From: Magicicada septendecula
Lineage: Eukaryota; Arthropoda; Insecta; Hemiptera; Cicadidae
Direction of reading: 5' to 3'
Length of the DNA stretch: 64,000 nucleotides
NCBI GenBank assembly: GCA_034769895.1
Contig: CM068370.1
Coordinates: 47,916,344 to 47,980,343, forward strand
Shown here: one piece after another, positions 1 through 10,207 of the stretch
Layout of the letters: each line of letters begins with the position of its first letter
Position numbering within the stretch: position 1 is the first letter of the stretch
Notes under the pieces: generated by a model
What the model was told of the DNA's origin: nothing
Seen by the model: only the letters and a program-made list of their open reading frames with translations
The model's database searches: none
Position numbers and translations under genes: made by a program

Positions 1-28
1 AAATAACGATTCAAAGATTTTTACTTAC

Positions 29-254
29 CATGGGGGTATGCAACGCAAGACGCCACAGTTTTCGATATGGCACCTGCCATCATAAACTCTAAGAAATCTC
101 GTGACGTTTTCTCATCTTCCTTAAGGTTAAGATCACTACGACTTCTTCGGGCTATTAATTGTGCTTTAATAGCTTCATATATGACAAAATGTACTACCGT
201 TTCAGAAACACCCCAATACGATGCAGTGATTCCTTTGTAAAAACCGAAAAGCCC
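29..254 (-). CDS. rim2: Mitochondrial pyrimidine nucleotide carrier (SLC25A33/36, rim2-like), internal exon
   Basis: An exon of 226 nt (75 codons plus one base). It starts after a TTCCAG acceptor and ends in a split Glu codon before a GTAAGT donor at 28-27. The protein reads [32 protein letters not shown], a charged loop, then [18 protein letters not shown] and VAYPH(E). These match Drosophila rim2 and vertebrate SLC25A33/36 almost residue for residue (FYKGITASY, ETxVHFVIYE, FMMAGAxSKTxASCxAYPHE). The family moves pyrimidine (deoxy)nucleotides across the inner mitochondrial membrane. This exon covers the end of carrier repeat 2 and the start of repeat 3, whose PHE is the first part of the third signature. 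The remaining repeat 3 exons lie beyond the left edge. No stops or frameshifts. Family assignment is firm; orthology to rim2 rather than a paralogue is inferred. Confidence 0.95.
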
Positions 255-606
255 CTGGAACAAAGTTGATATACTTGTATTATGGACAACATCTAAAAAC
301 GTTAAATTTTTTACACTTATTAGTCACATCACTATTTTAGGTGGTAACAATACGTATTATTCCTAGTCAGTAATTATTGACCTCATTAGGTAGTAAGCTT
401 GTAACTAGTCTGTCCAGCTATCTAATGGAATATTCATTAATGGTATCTAATGGAGTCGCACGCATGCACACACACAACTCCTATGACTAATTACCAAACT
501 TTCATTTTCTCTTCAGAAACGGGAAAGAATATATGCAGCAAAATTTCTTATGTATCTAATGTTTTGAAGACTTTTATATACCCATGTACATAGAATAAAA
601 TAATAT

Positions 607-1220
607 TGTTATGTAATGCAGAAAACGTGTTACACCATTATGGAACGTTCTGGTATATTGGAGAACGTTGTTCTACTCTATTCCTGCAGCTGTAATGCGT
701 ACGTGACGCTTGACACGCGAGGCAGTATTACATAATGCGGAACATCTCGTGCGTACGATGGTGTCGTTATAGAAGGTTCTCAATTAGCCCAACGGTGCGT
801 GTTTCTGTGAAGGTCGCGCTGAAGTGTCCTCTAGAATTTTCAATGGCTTGTTAAGGACGCATATTATGGAACCCTGGTGACTATAAACAGCCCATACTGC
901 AGTTGAATTTTCAGTTATTGTCGGGCGATTACATAGTGCGTTTGAGTGGCGATTTACACAGTGCAGTTCAAAGTATTGTGGCGAAATGTTATGTGTTTTA
1001 TAATTGCGCAGGACAATTGTAATAAAATTTATCGTGTTTTATATGAGTTGACATTTTTATTGCGTGTGAACAATTTTTATTTGATTTGTTGTAAGAGACT
1101 ATCTTGTAGATTACAAAATGTTTAATTGTGATAATTAAAGCTGGTGATTAGTGACTAAATTGGTGTCTTGTATTTTGTTTTCCATTGTACCATACGATGA
1201 TCAGTTAGACCGTCATAACA
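607..1220. mobile_element. Solo LTR, probably Gypsy-like (fossil)
   Basis: A 614-bp block starts TGTTATG and ends CATAACA, so it has TG...CA ends with short inverted repeats. It is flanked on both sides by ATAT (603-606 and 1221-1224), a 4-bp target duplication of the kind Gypsy elements make. Inside are a TATAAA box near 880 and an AATAAA signal near 1020, spaced as in a promoter-plus-polyA LTR. No internal coding region is present, so it is a solo LTR left by recombination. The clean target duplication suggests moderate age. Family is inferred from end structure only. Confidence 0.6.
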
Positions 1221-1224
1221 ATAT

Positions 1225-2600
1225 CTAATCGAAGGCAGAAAAAACAAACAGAGTACTAATTGGATGAGAACAAATCAACATAAGACTGGGGATGTGGCAC
1301 AGGATCTATAGTACTGTTTCGAAGCCTATTTTTAAACGTCTGCAGTACATCCTTCAAATCAAGACTTGATTTGCTGCAAGACGCAAGAGGCAAAGAATCT
1401 GCGTGTATCTGAAAACAAGAATCAGTAAGAAAGATGCAAACAGATCAGATACATAGGAGAAACATGTATTCAGAATAAATCCTCCACTTTTACAATAGCA
1501 AGTGTCACACACATTGCTTGCTTGAATCACTGGATAACTGAATCACTTATCTGACCAAAACATCAACATCCTAGTAGTTTTACTTTACACTATGCACTGC
1601 TCTTTACATCCAGATTCCATCTTTCCCTGTCCGCCCTCTTGCCATAGCAACTTCCAACATCCATCTTCCAAGAATGTCTTAATCTTTCTCTTTTTTCTTC
1701 TCAGTAGAGTATACCCCCGTATCCATCTGGCCATCTCTCATTTGGCATCCTGTGTACCAATTTATTGTTTTGCCTTATGATTGTATGAATTATGTGCAAG
1801 ATGATTCCCATTTCTCACACGTCTTTTACCCACTATAATCCATCTGCAGCATAATCTTAATTAGTTCATTTATATAGCTTTAATTTTTTTTTATTCACTC
1901 ATTTATTTCCAACGTTCTGCTGCATTTAACCTGATACTCTCCGCAATCATCTTGTACACTCTATTACCCTTTGATATTTTCTAACTACATAAGAGCCAGT
2001 TTATTTGTCTGGCTGCCGATGTAGCTTGTTCTATCCCAGAGTGATCTCTACATTACTTCCACTGTTGACACCCGAGACCCCTTTCATAATATTACCATGG
2101 TCGCACGGATCATCATCTTTAAACAGTGAAAATAAATAACTGAATACCAGAGGATTTGTTACTCACAACTTTAATTCCAATTCCAATAACGATTGTTGTA
2201 ATGCAATATACAACATTCTCCAAGTTTATCAGTGTCTAACACACTAATGTAACAAGCAACAAATACCTGCCGATTCAAATTCAAAATTATAGAACTGTAT
2301 TTTATTGTGTCTCTGTTACTGAATCAACCACCTAATTAACTCAATGTCTAATATCTGAACCTGTTCCAAGAAATGGCTCTTACCGTATTTATAAGGACCA
2401 TTTATATATTCTACAAGAACAAAAGAGTCAATTGCACTACACCAACAAAAAACGCAGTATATAATAGATAATAAGTACAGTGATTGTCTAGTTTTAGTTC
2501 CCATCACCAATCAATTAAATGGAAGCATAGATTAAAATAATTCCAGTCATTACCTTTTCTTTTGAAAACGTCATAATTCATACTGTTTCAAAAACAAAAA
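1225..2600. other. Intron sequence, little recognisable
   Basis: AT-rich intron. The stretch 1590-2060 is pyrimidine-rich on the plus strand and, read on the minus strand, gives broken frames rich in Arg/Lys like a very old LINE 3' end, but no diagnostic motif survives. Nothing else seen. Confidence 0.4.
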
Positions 2601-2604
2601 TCGA

Positions 2605-2670
2605 TATGGAGGACAATACATGACTTCCATGTTCTAAGATTTAGATTAAACATTTTAAAATTCAAATTGA
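2605..2670 (+). repeat. Family B 5'-end fragment
   Basis: Carries the family B start seen also at 4928, 43845 and 51746 (GGTATGGAG, then CATGACTTCCATGTTCTAAG). It is cut off after about 60 bp and joined to family A sequence (CTAGCCATCAGGGAGG). Confidence 0.6.
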
Positions 2671-2671
2671 A

Positions 2672-3342
2672 CTAGCCATCAGGGAGGTCAAAATATTTTC
2701 CAGGAGGGCCAAACAATTTTCCAGAGGAGAAAAATATTTATATATTTTCACACATACACACATGCACATATTAGTTTGTAATTCTTATATCATAATAGAA
2801 ATAAATACACAGATTGTATTAATTTATTAAAACATTTATTGCTTCAAAATATGCATAAAATTAATGGCTTGTAAAAGTTAATGTTTGATCTCCAATAAGT
2901 AGTGCTCAAGTTACCAAAGTTTTAATATTATGATGTCCTTAATCAAAACATCACAGCAGGTTTTAGTGTGTATGAGGGTACACCGTGGACAAAAATTTTC
3001 AACATTCCCTACGAAGTGTTTCTCAGAGTAAAGCTGCGAATCTACAGTGTACGTTTCACAGAACAAACACGCGAGAAAAAAAGGAGTGCTCCGAAGTCTC
3101 TCATGGACCCTGAGCATCTTGCAGAGGGTTCATTCCCTAAAGACGAAAAGTCTGTCTATGAACCGTTCCTCTGTAAACATGTGCAGTTACACTGACGAGC
3201 GATCCACAGGAAGCAAATCTCTGTACACGCTGGACACCTTTTCGGCTTGCATGCGTTGTGTTGGTGTGGGTTTTGGCACTTTCCATTTAAAAAGCGTGCA
3301 AACGTAAGAAAATAAACATGATTGAGGCCAGAAATAATGCAA

Positions 3343-3413
<71 letters not shown>

Positions 3414-3459
3414 AGCCTGCCTTTTTATTGTGGTAATCACAATAATAAAACTTTGGAAA
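2672..3459 (+). repeat. Family A outer segment
   Basis: Begins CTAGCCATCAGGGAGGTC. Its start and its end (about 3190-3500) recur, without the middle, at 52262-52650, so this is a dispersed repeat. The middle has a short minus-strand frame with Cys pairs (LACLFCE, FCPRC) of unknown origin. It contains the TG microsatellite at 3345-3411, which is also present in short form in the 52.5-kb copy. Confidence 0.6.
3345..3411. repeat. (TG)n microsatellite
   Basis: About 33 uninterrupted TG dinucleotides inside family A. Confidence 0.97.
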
Positions 3460-4580
3460 CGTAAACATTACATAATTGAGATATGCTTGCCTGCCATGAA
3501 CGATATATTAAACACTTTTATTTAACTTGCTTCTCCCGTCGGTCTAAAGTGGATTTTTCAAAACGAATTTTCGCATACTTCCCGATATGATAGCGACTTG
3601 AAATTTTGCATACACACTTGAATCACGTGACAATACAATATTATGAAAAAAAAATATATACTTACATTTACCAATGTACAGATTATAAGTTAAATGTAGT
3701 TGCATTCATAAGCGAAGTTTTATATGTGTACTACGTTATTGACAACAAAGAATTAGTATCTATGGACACTTACCGGTTCCCATTTTAGATCATGCACAAA
3801 TGTGCGACACGTCCTTATAAACATTTTCAATGTTAAAAAACATTTTCAATGTTAAAACTGTCTTACGTGATTACAAATAACGTTAAGTAATTTTACTTTG
3901 TACAAAACATTTCACTTTGAATTTTTCTCTTTTAAAATTAAAATAAATAATTAATTCTTAATATGAATTACCTTGGCTTGGTATATGGCACTATTAAAAG
4001 TTTTCGATCTCAGATACGGTCTTTTTAGGTTAATTAATACTACACTTCTTAAAATTAAACACACAAAAATAATGATTAACAATTAGCAAAAAAAATTACA
4101 ACAGTGTTATTGTGTGATAGTTCAGTGTTTGTGAAAAAATACTTCGCTAGTATATATAGTGTCACAGGTTAGTTTATAATAACCGTTAAAAAATTTTTTA
4201 AAATTGTTTAATATCACAATACTTTCCTTTTTAAATTCACACTTTTATATTCCTTTTTGGTTGTTTCCACTACATAATTCATTTATTATTATTTTAACAA
4301 TTCACTATATAGTTTTATCACTCGATTATAATTTAACTCTGGTTCACTGTACACCTAACCCGTCTGATGTTCGATTCAGAATCCTTAATTGTAAACAATG
4401 CGTATAACTAAAGACTTTAACCTCCAGTATCAACCGTTGGAAATATGTATGTGAAATGAAAAATGAATAATGGCAAGTTGTTTTTTGACTTGCTGTATCT
4501 ACATTAATACAAACTTACTGTGTCATCTGTACCAGCGGCCTGCAAACATTTTTGTAAGGGGGGCAGGATACTTTTAGGCT
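3460..4580 (+). repeat. Family A, left arm of a 1.1-kb inverted repeat
   Basis: Pairs in inverted orientation with 6525-7622 over its whole length at roughly 95% identity by eye, with only scattered substitutions and 1-2 base indels. It starts AACATTACATAATTGAG and ends near the purine-rich AAGGGGGGCAGGATAC. A 67-codon open frame in each arm (4204-4407 plus, 6699-6902 minus) is nearly identical, but it has no recognisable domain and is probably incidental in AT-rich DNA. Confidence 0.85.
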
Positions 4581-4927
4581 TAGTGGAGCAATCAAAATTA
4601 AAATCATTTGGTGAAACTGTCTACGTGATTATAAATAATGGTAAGTAACCTTATACATTCATTTTCGAAGATGGATAATGCATAGAAAGGATAATCATTT
4701 CTTTGAAATCTTGTATCTTTCCCAAGAATAAATTTGACTAAAAAGTGTGAAATAAAAAAAAAGTAAAAAAAAATTTTTTAAACGCTTTTATTTAAAATTA
4801 ACAAAATGATCAATGTACTAAAAATGATAAAATAATTTATCTTATACCAAATACATTAACAACAAATGAAAATAACGTTTATTAATCAAAAATGTTTGTA
4901 ACATTAAGTATCACTGATAATAAATAT
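4581..4927. other. Spacer within the family A inverted repeat
   Basis: AT-rich loop sequence. It contains a partial echo of the arm (GTGATTATAAATAATGGTAAG near 4623) but no gene. Confidence 0.5.
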
Positions 4928-5019
4928 CGGTATGGAGAACCATACATGACTTCCATGTTCTAAGATTTATATTTAAAATCATTTTCGAAATGAAATATTT
5001 CCATAGAAACTACTTCTTT

Positions 5020-5190
5020 CTACTTACTGCTTCAGCCTTAACCACAGTACTGTGGTCACTAACATATACCACCTCACGTTATCGCACTCGATTTTCACTG
5101 ATGATGGCAGTCGATGGCACTGCCGAAACGTCTGGTTTTGCAGAAAACATTGGTCTAAGGCCAAACAGGCCGGGAAGGAATTTTAACAAC
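5020..5190 (+). mobile_element. Hammerhead-bearing short retroelement with target-site duplication
   Basis: A 171-bp insert in family B. It is bounded by AAACTACTTCTTT (5007-5019) and AAGCTACTTCTTT (5191-5203), a 13-bp duplication with one mismatch. It holds a short palindrome (CCACAGTACTGTGG), the hammerhead core at 5098-5132 and the 3' module GGCCAAACAGGCCGGG. The same insertion, with its duplication, is in the family B copy at 43937-44097, so it entered B before B spread. A duplication of this length points to retrotransposition rather than a cut-and-paste transposase. Confidence 0.7.
5098..5132 (+). ncRNA. Hammerhead ribozyme motif, complete core
   Basis: Core CTGATGA (5098-5104). Helix II is GGCAGT pairing with ACTGCC (6 bp) around a 7-nt loop. 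Then GAAAC (5125-5129) and the cleavage triplet GTC (5130-5132). Flanking bases CA and TG (plus a wobble pair) start helix I. All invariant core bases of the hammerhead fold are present. Helix III is only AC/GT with no loop, so a monomer would be weak; known minimal hammerheads of this kind act as dimers. Activity is inferred, not shown. Confidence 0.7.
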
Positions 5191-6052
5191 AAGCTACTTC
5201 TTTGTTGCCGATAATGTAGTACATATATAAAAAAAATTATCCCCTCCCCCTACAACTATAATTTTTGTTTATAGAAAATCACCCCCACCCCGTTCAACTA
5301 GCCTCTTCATTTATAGATATTTCATCGACGTTTCTACAGTGGATTATTAAGATCTTCTTATCAGGATACTTTATTTATCAAAATTAAGTACTTTACTCTT
5401 GTTACAACAAAAAATGTTACAGGTAAACTACCGGGGGTAACCGATCTTCACCAAAATCAACAGACCTTGAGTACGTAAACATTCAGGAACGTATGCAAAA
5501 AATTATTTGATTCTCTCTGAATATGCGGCAGTTATCGTTCGTCATAGAAAAAATTATGCTTGTTAAAAACATAAAACGTTGCAGGTAAACTACCCCTTTC
5601 TCTTACCCGATCTTCACCAAAATCAACAGGCCTTCAGTCCTCTACAATTCAGGGATGCATGCAAAACATTATTTGATTCTGTTTGAATGTGCGGCAGTTA
5701 TCGTTTGCCATAGAAAAAAATACCCTTGTTAAAACATAAAATGTTTCAGGTAAACTACCCCTTTCCCTTAACCGATCTTCACCAAAAACAATAGGTCTTG
5801 AGAACTCTACAAATCAGGGCTGTATGTGAAACATTACTGTATTTGATTCTGTTTGAATTTGCAGCTGTTATCGTTTGCCATATAATAAAATCTACAGACA
5901 CACAGACAGACACTTTTCGAAAAATGACTTTTTTTCATGTTTTGAGGGCAGTACAATCAGAATCTCCAATTATCTCGAACACGATTTTTTTTGTCATCAC
6001 CATACTTTCATTTCCTTATGGAACATGGAAGTAAAAGCGTGGGCGCCTAAGG

Positions 6053-6524
6053 AATGATATTATACCATGTTTCAATCAATTTTCAATAAAAAAAGATCTA
6101 TAACTGATACTATTTGTTCTACATTTACTATCACTGATAATAAAAGCATGACCGCCTTTATTTAGACAATGTGATCTTAAACATGAATTCGAAAATATAA
6201 TTAATCAATATCAAATTGAATTTTGTATCTCAAAAATACTATAAAAACTATTTGTTTATATTCAGTGCATTGTGTATTTTTTTTATTTAAAAATATAATC
6301 CTTGACAATCCTAATTTCAACGTCCCCTCTTAATAATAGTTTGTAATGTGAAGTATAATGTTATAACTTGATTCAATGGAAAGGAATCTTCAAATATCTG
6401 CTATTTTTCCAAATTTAGTTATACTATGATTCTCTTTATAGAATATAAATTTTGGAATTGCGCACGATTGTACTTGTAAGACAATTTACAGGGTATATGC
6501 ATACTCTGAAAAATTTAATTCCTC
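6053..6524. other. Loop of the family A inverted repeat
   Basis: AT-rich, no coding or repeat structure recognised. Confidence 0.4.
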
Positions 6525-7622
6525 AATAATCAAATAAAGCATCCTGCCCCCCTTACAAAAATGTTTCCCGGCCCCTGGTACAGATGACACAGTAAGTTTG
6601 TATTAATGTACATACAAGTCAAAAAACACCTGCCATTATTCATATTTCATTTCACATACATATTTCCAACGGTTGATACTGGACTTTAAAGTCTTTAGTT
6701 ATATGCATTGTTTACAATTAAGGACTCTGAATGGAACATCAGACGGATTAGGTGTACAGTGAACCGGAGTTAAATTATAATCGAGTGATAAAACTATATA
6801 GTGAATTGTTAAAATAATAATAAATGAATTATGTAGTGGAAACAACCAAAAAGGAATATAAAAGTGTGAATTTAAAAAGGAAAGTATTGTGATATTAAAC
6901 AATTTAAAAAAATTTTTTAACGGTTATATAAACTAACCTGCGACACTATATATACTAGCGAAGTATTTTTTCACAAACACTGAACTATCACACAATAACA
7001 CTGTTGTAATTTTTTTTGCTAATTGTTAATCATTATTTTTGTGTGTTTAATTTTAAGAAGTGTAGTATTAATTAACCTAAAAAGACCGTATCTGAGATCG
7101 AAAACTTTTAATAGTGCCATATACCAAGCCAAGGTAATTCATATTAAGAATTATTTATTTATTTTAATTTTAAAAGAGAAAAATTCAAAGTGAAACGTTT
7201 TGTACAAAGTAAAATTACTTACCGTTATTTGTAATCACGTAAGACAGTTTTAACATCGAAAATGTTTATAAGGACGTGTCGCACATTTGCGCGTGATCGA
7301 AAATGGGAACAGGTGAGTTTCCATAGATACTACTTCTTTGTTGTCAATAACGTAGTACACATATAAAACTTCGCTTATGAATGCGACTACATTTAACTTA
7401 TAATCTGTACAATGGTAAATGTATGTATGTATTTTTTTTCATAATATTGTATTGTCACGTGATTCAAGTGTGTATGCAAAATTTCAAGTCGCTATCACAT
7501 CGGGAAGTATGCGAAAATTCGATTTGAAAAATCCACTTTAAACCGACAGGAAAAGCAAGTTAAATAAAAGCATTTAATATATCGTTCCTGGCAGGCAAGC
7601 ATATCGCAATTATGTAATGTTT
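6525..7622 (-). repeat. Family A, right arm of the 1.1-kb inverted repeat
   Basis: Inverted partner of 3460-4580. Identity persists from the purine-rich inner end (CCTGCCCCCCTTAC on the plus strand) to the outer GGCAGGCAAGCATATCGC. The arms differ by scattered point changes only, which suggests a recent event or gene conversion between arms. Confidence 0.85.
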
Positions 7623-7754
7623 ATTTTTACTTTTTTTTATTTTCACTCATACATGACTTAAATTAAAATAAAAAAATTATAATTTTATTGCCTGGCAACA
7701 AAATTATTTTATTTTTAACAATTACCATTGTTTGAAAAAGTTTATATGAATTTT

Positions 7755-7935
7755 CAAGTACTTTACTCTTGTTAAAACATAAAACGATGCAGGTAAACTA
7801 CCCCTTCCCCTTAACCGATCTTCACCAAAATCAATAGGCCTTGAGACCTCTACAACTCAGGCAGGTATGCAAAAAATTATTTGATTCTGTTTGAATTTGC
7901 GGCAGTTATCGTTTCCCATAGAAAAAATTTACAGG
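7755..7935 (+). repeat. Family B internal fragment
   Basis: One internal B unit (TTAAAACATAAAACGATGCAG through GCGGCAGTTATCGTTTCCC) without the terminal hairpins. Confidence 0.65.
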
Positions 7936-7939
7936 CATT

Positions 7940-8205
7940 GCACAAATGCAATGCACAGAGAAGGACATTGAAAATGCTTCAATAAATCTAAAAAATATAT
8001 TTATGTTCATTCACCAATCAATGAATTCATTCTTCATTCACCAATGTACAGATTATAAGTTAAATGTAGTCGCATTCATAAGCGAAGTTTTATATGTGTA
8101 CTACGTTACTGACAACAAAGAAGTAGGTATCTATGGAAACTCACCGGTTGCCATTTTCAATCACACGCAAATGTGCGACATGTCCGAATAAACATTTTCA
8201 ATGTT
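7940..8205 (+). repeat. Family A arm fragment, third copy
   Basis: Positions 8040-8205 repeat the arm segment with ACAGATTATAAGTTAAATG, ACTACGTTACTGACAAC and CACGCAAATGTGCGAC, in the same direction as the left arm. Confidence 0.65.
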
Positions 8206-9230
8206 AAAATTCTACACACAGACACACACACATTCTCAATGAGGAATTTCTATAGATGCAGATCCATAATAATGCCCTTGGTGGTCACATTTAAAACCAT
8301 CCCCACATCTGTTTACCCATCTAATAAAGTCAAAGTTAAGACAACTAAATATATTTAACATCAACAAGAAAATCAAAGATCATACACAAAAATTTAAAGA
8401 ACATATAGAAAGGAAGAGTAACGAAAGTCTGTCTTAAGAAGATTTCAAGTAGAAATCAAAGAAAGAAGAAACGTAGAACCTATCCTACTTAAAGATGCAT
8501 AAGATACTTGAAGACTGAACAGACAAATGCCTAAAACATAGAACAAGGATGATAACAATACCTTGATCCCTGACTGTTTCACTGAGGTGCTACATCCAGG
8601 TTTGTGTCATATAACCTGCCAATGAAATTTGTATTTTATCGTATTTACCAATTAATTTGTATAACTATCGTATATTTTAAATGCAAACTATGTAACTGTG
8701 TGAGTTTAGTGTTAATAATTAAAGACATGTTATATAGTTCTATGAAGCGTGTTGCAATTCTAAGAAAAATATCACAGACAGTCACATTGGCAGAGTTACA
8801 TAACGATCATAATACAGAGAACAGACACAATCTCAGGACAAAAATTAAGAACAAAGCTAATAAGTAAGATTCTTATCAGGCGACTAAAAAGTTTATTATT
8901 TATGTTTACTACTAGGCTGTAAATGATAATAACACACTTGTAACATTTACCACCAAGATCTCTCTGTATAACATAAGTACTTATCATAAAAACATTAAGC
9001 AGAAAATCTTTCTGGCTACTGGATAACAATTTAGTAAAACGATTATAATAAGCTTTTACTGTCACATGAAGTAGCGTGTTTATGTGTAATTATGGAGTAA
9101 TATAAAGGCTGTTTATAAAATAGTAGTGATGGAGCATACCGCAGCAGCGTTAATGCCTACATTATCCGGTATGCTCTGTCAACTATTTTTACTACTAAAA
9201 ATATTATAATAACAAATAATTATGCCTTCC
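8206..9230. other. Intron sequence, no gene seen
   Basis: Mostly AT-rich. A hairpin with GGAGCATACCG and CGGTATGCTC arms lies at 9131-9178. Nothing else recognised. Confidence 0.4.
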
Positions 9231-9244
9231 ATGCACCTTCAAAA

Positions 9245-9504
9245 GAGCCTCCAGGTGGTCTAGTGGCTAGCGCGGGCGATTGATGCGCTCGTGGTCCCGG
9301 GTTCAATTCCCGGCGGAGGCTCCGTACGGCGTGCACTCAGTGTCGTGAGGCAAACTGAGTAGGCGCTGAAATAACAGCGCCGCCTCCTGGCTGTGAAGAC
9401 CGCAACTAGCGGCTGGTGGCGTGTAGCACTAGCCATGCACCGTCACACTAACACAAAAGCCGCGTGGTATGCCTTGGTCCTTAACGGACTGTTGAGCGGA
9501 GGTT
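9245..9504 (+). mobile_element. tRNA-derived SINE with target-site duplication
   Basis: A 260-bp element. The first about 72 bp (from 9247) form a tRNA-like head. GCCTCC pairs with GGAGGC as acceptor stem. A box A-like TGGTCTAGTGG, a 5-bp anticodon arm (GGGCG/CGCTC) around a 7-nt loop and a box B GGTTCAATTCC within a CCGGG/CCCGG stem follow. The tail is unique, GC-rich and without poly(A), ending GTTGAGCGGAGGTT. ATGCACCTTCAAAA (9231-9244) and ATGTACCTTCAAAA (9505-9518) flank it, a 14-bp duplication with one change. Pol III transcription from boxes A and B is the family norm. It is not a functional tRNA: the acceptor stem has a mismatch and the tail is fused. Confidence 0.88.
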
Positions 9505-9518
9505 ATGTACCTTCAAAA

Positions 9519-9600
9519 TGTTGACTGTCTGAAGCTGAATTTACAGAATGATTTTCTACTTCTATTTGAAATGGTCAACAGCAAAAACCATTCATACTTG
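9519..9600. other. Short unassigned intron stretch
   Basis: No feature seen. Confidence 0.4.
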
Positions 9601-9604
9601 TACA

Positions 9605-9665
9605 GCTGTACATTCAGCCAGGGCTCTCACTGTGTTGTAGTGTTAAAGAAGAAGAAAGAAGAATT
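9605..9665 (+). mobile_element. LINE-F 3' terminus, fragment
   Basis: AGCCAGGGCTCTCACTGTG and GTGTTAAAGAAGAAGAAAG match the last codons and (GAA)n tail of LINE-F at 30740-30790 and 42745-42790 (GARAHVGL then stop). Only the last about 50 bp remain. Confidence 0.6.
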
Positions 9666-10039
9666 ATACCTACAGTAGTACCAATGAAGTGAGTTACTAT
9701 ATACCACATCAGCTTCAAAGTAAGTGAAGAATGCATACTTTATAAGGCAAAGTTAAAAAATGATGGTAGGGCAATTCGAACAGAACTTGTTCTTCTTATT
9801 CACAACATTGAACAGTGAACAAGTTTACTTACCTGGTCTCAACCTCATTAAGTGATGAGGTAACAAATGAGGTATAGGGGAGAAAAGAAGCAGCCATTCA
9901 GATGGATATATTCCTGCTACGAATACCATAATTCACAGAAAGGCAAAATTTCCAGTATACAAGATCATAGTCTATAAAGTTGTAGCAGATGGAAGTGAAC
10001 AATCTGTATGCAAAGAATTTGGCAGTGTTCAATTGCTTT
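9666..10039. other. Intron sequence, no gene seen
   Basis: No repeat or coding structure recognised. Confidence 0.4.
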
Positions 10040-10058
10040 GTTCTGTAATTGTTTAAAC

Positions 10059-10092
10059 GTTTCAGCCACTCACTGGAGGTCGTCTCCAGCAG
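10059..10092 (-). ncRNA. Decayed hammerhead motif
   Basis: On the minus strand CTGGAGA, then CCTCCAGTGAGTGG, then GAAAC and GTT. Position A6 of the core is changed to G and helix II is poor, so it is presumably inactive. It is recognised mainly by homology to 11303-11333. Confidence 0.3.
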
Positions 10093-10207
10093 GAAAAAAA
10101 ATTTAAAATATTCGACAAAAGCCTCCTAACTGAGGTATAAGCAAAGTAACTAAACAAAGCAAATGGGGTACGTTTTGCTCTCCACCCTTTTGTGGAACAC
10201 TTTAAAC

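Larger units (their letters stand above)
4928..6052 (+). mobile_element. Family B interspersed element with internal tandem units and terminal hairpins
   Basis: Both ends can form hairpins: GTATGG-AGAA-CCATAC at the start and CTTCCAT...ATGGAAG at the finish. The subterminal motif ACTTCCATGTTC at the left is the inverse of GAACATGGAAGT at the right. About three direct tandem units of 160-175 bp lie inside (5395-5895), each with ACCGATCTTCACCAAAA and GCGGCAGTTATCGTT. Related copies lie at 7755-7935, 43842-44808 and 53093-54056. No transposase is visible and the class is undecided: hairpin ends could suit a Helitron-like or a foldback element. A hammerhead element is inserted at 5020-5190. Confidence 0.65.

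Noticed and set aside
1590-2060. LINE 3' fragment on minus
   Set aside because: Arg/Lys-rich broken frames but no GRPRxRW, LYGSE or similar motif; too weak to call.
3156-3468. Long His-Thr repeat frames
   Set aside because: Translation of the (TG)n microsatellite; not a gene. The same applies to 30182-30547 and to the Ser-Leu frames over the GA/GT repeat at 36590-36683.
9247-9322. A functional tRNA gene (head of the SINE folds with anticodon-like TGA)
   Set aside because: Acceptor stem has a mismatch, there is no terminator where expected, and the unit is fused to a tail and flanked by a target duplication, so it is a SINE head.
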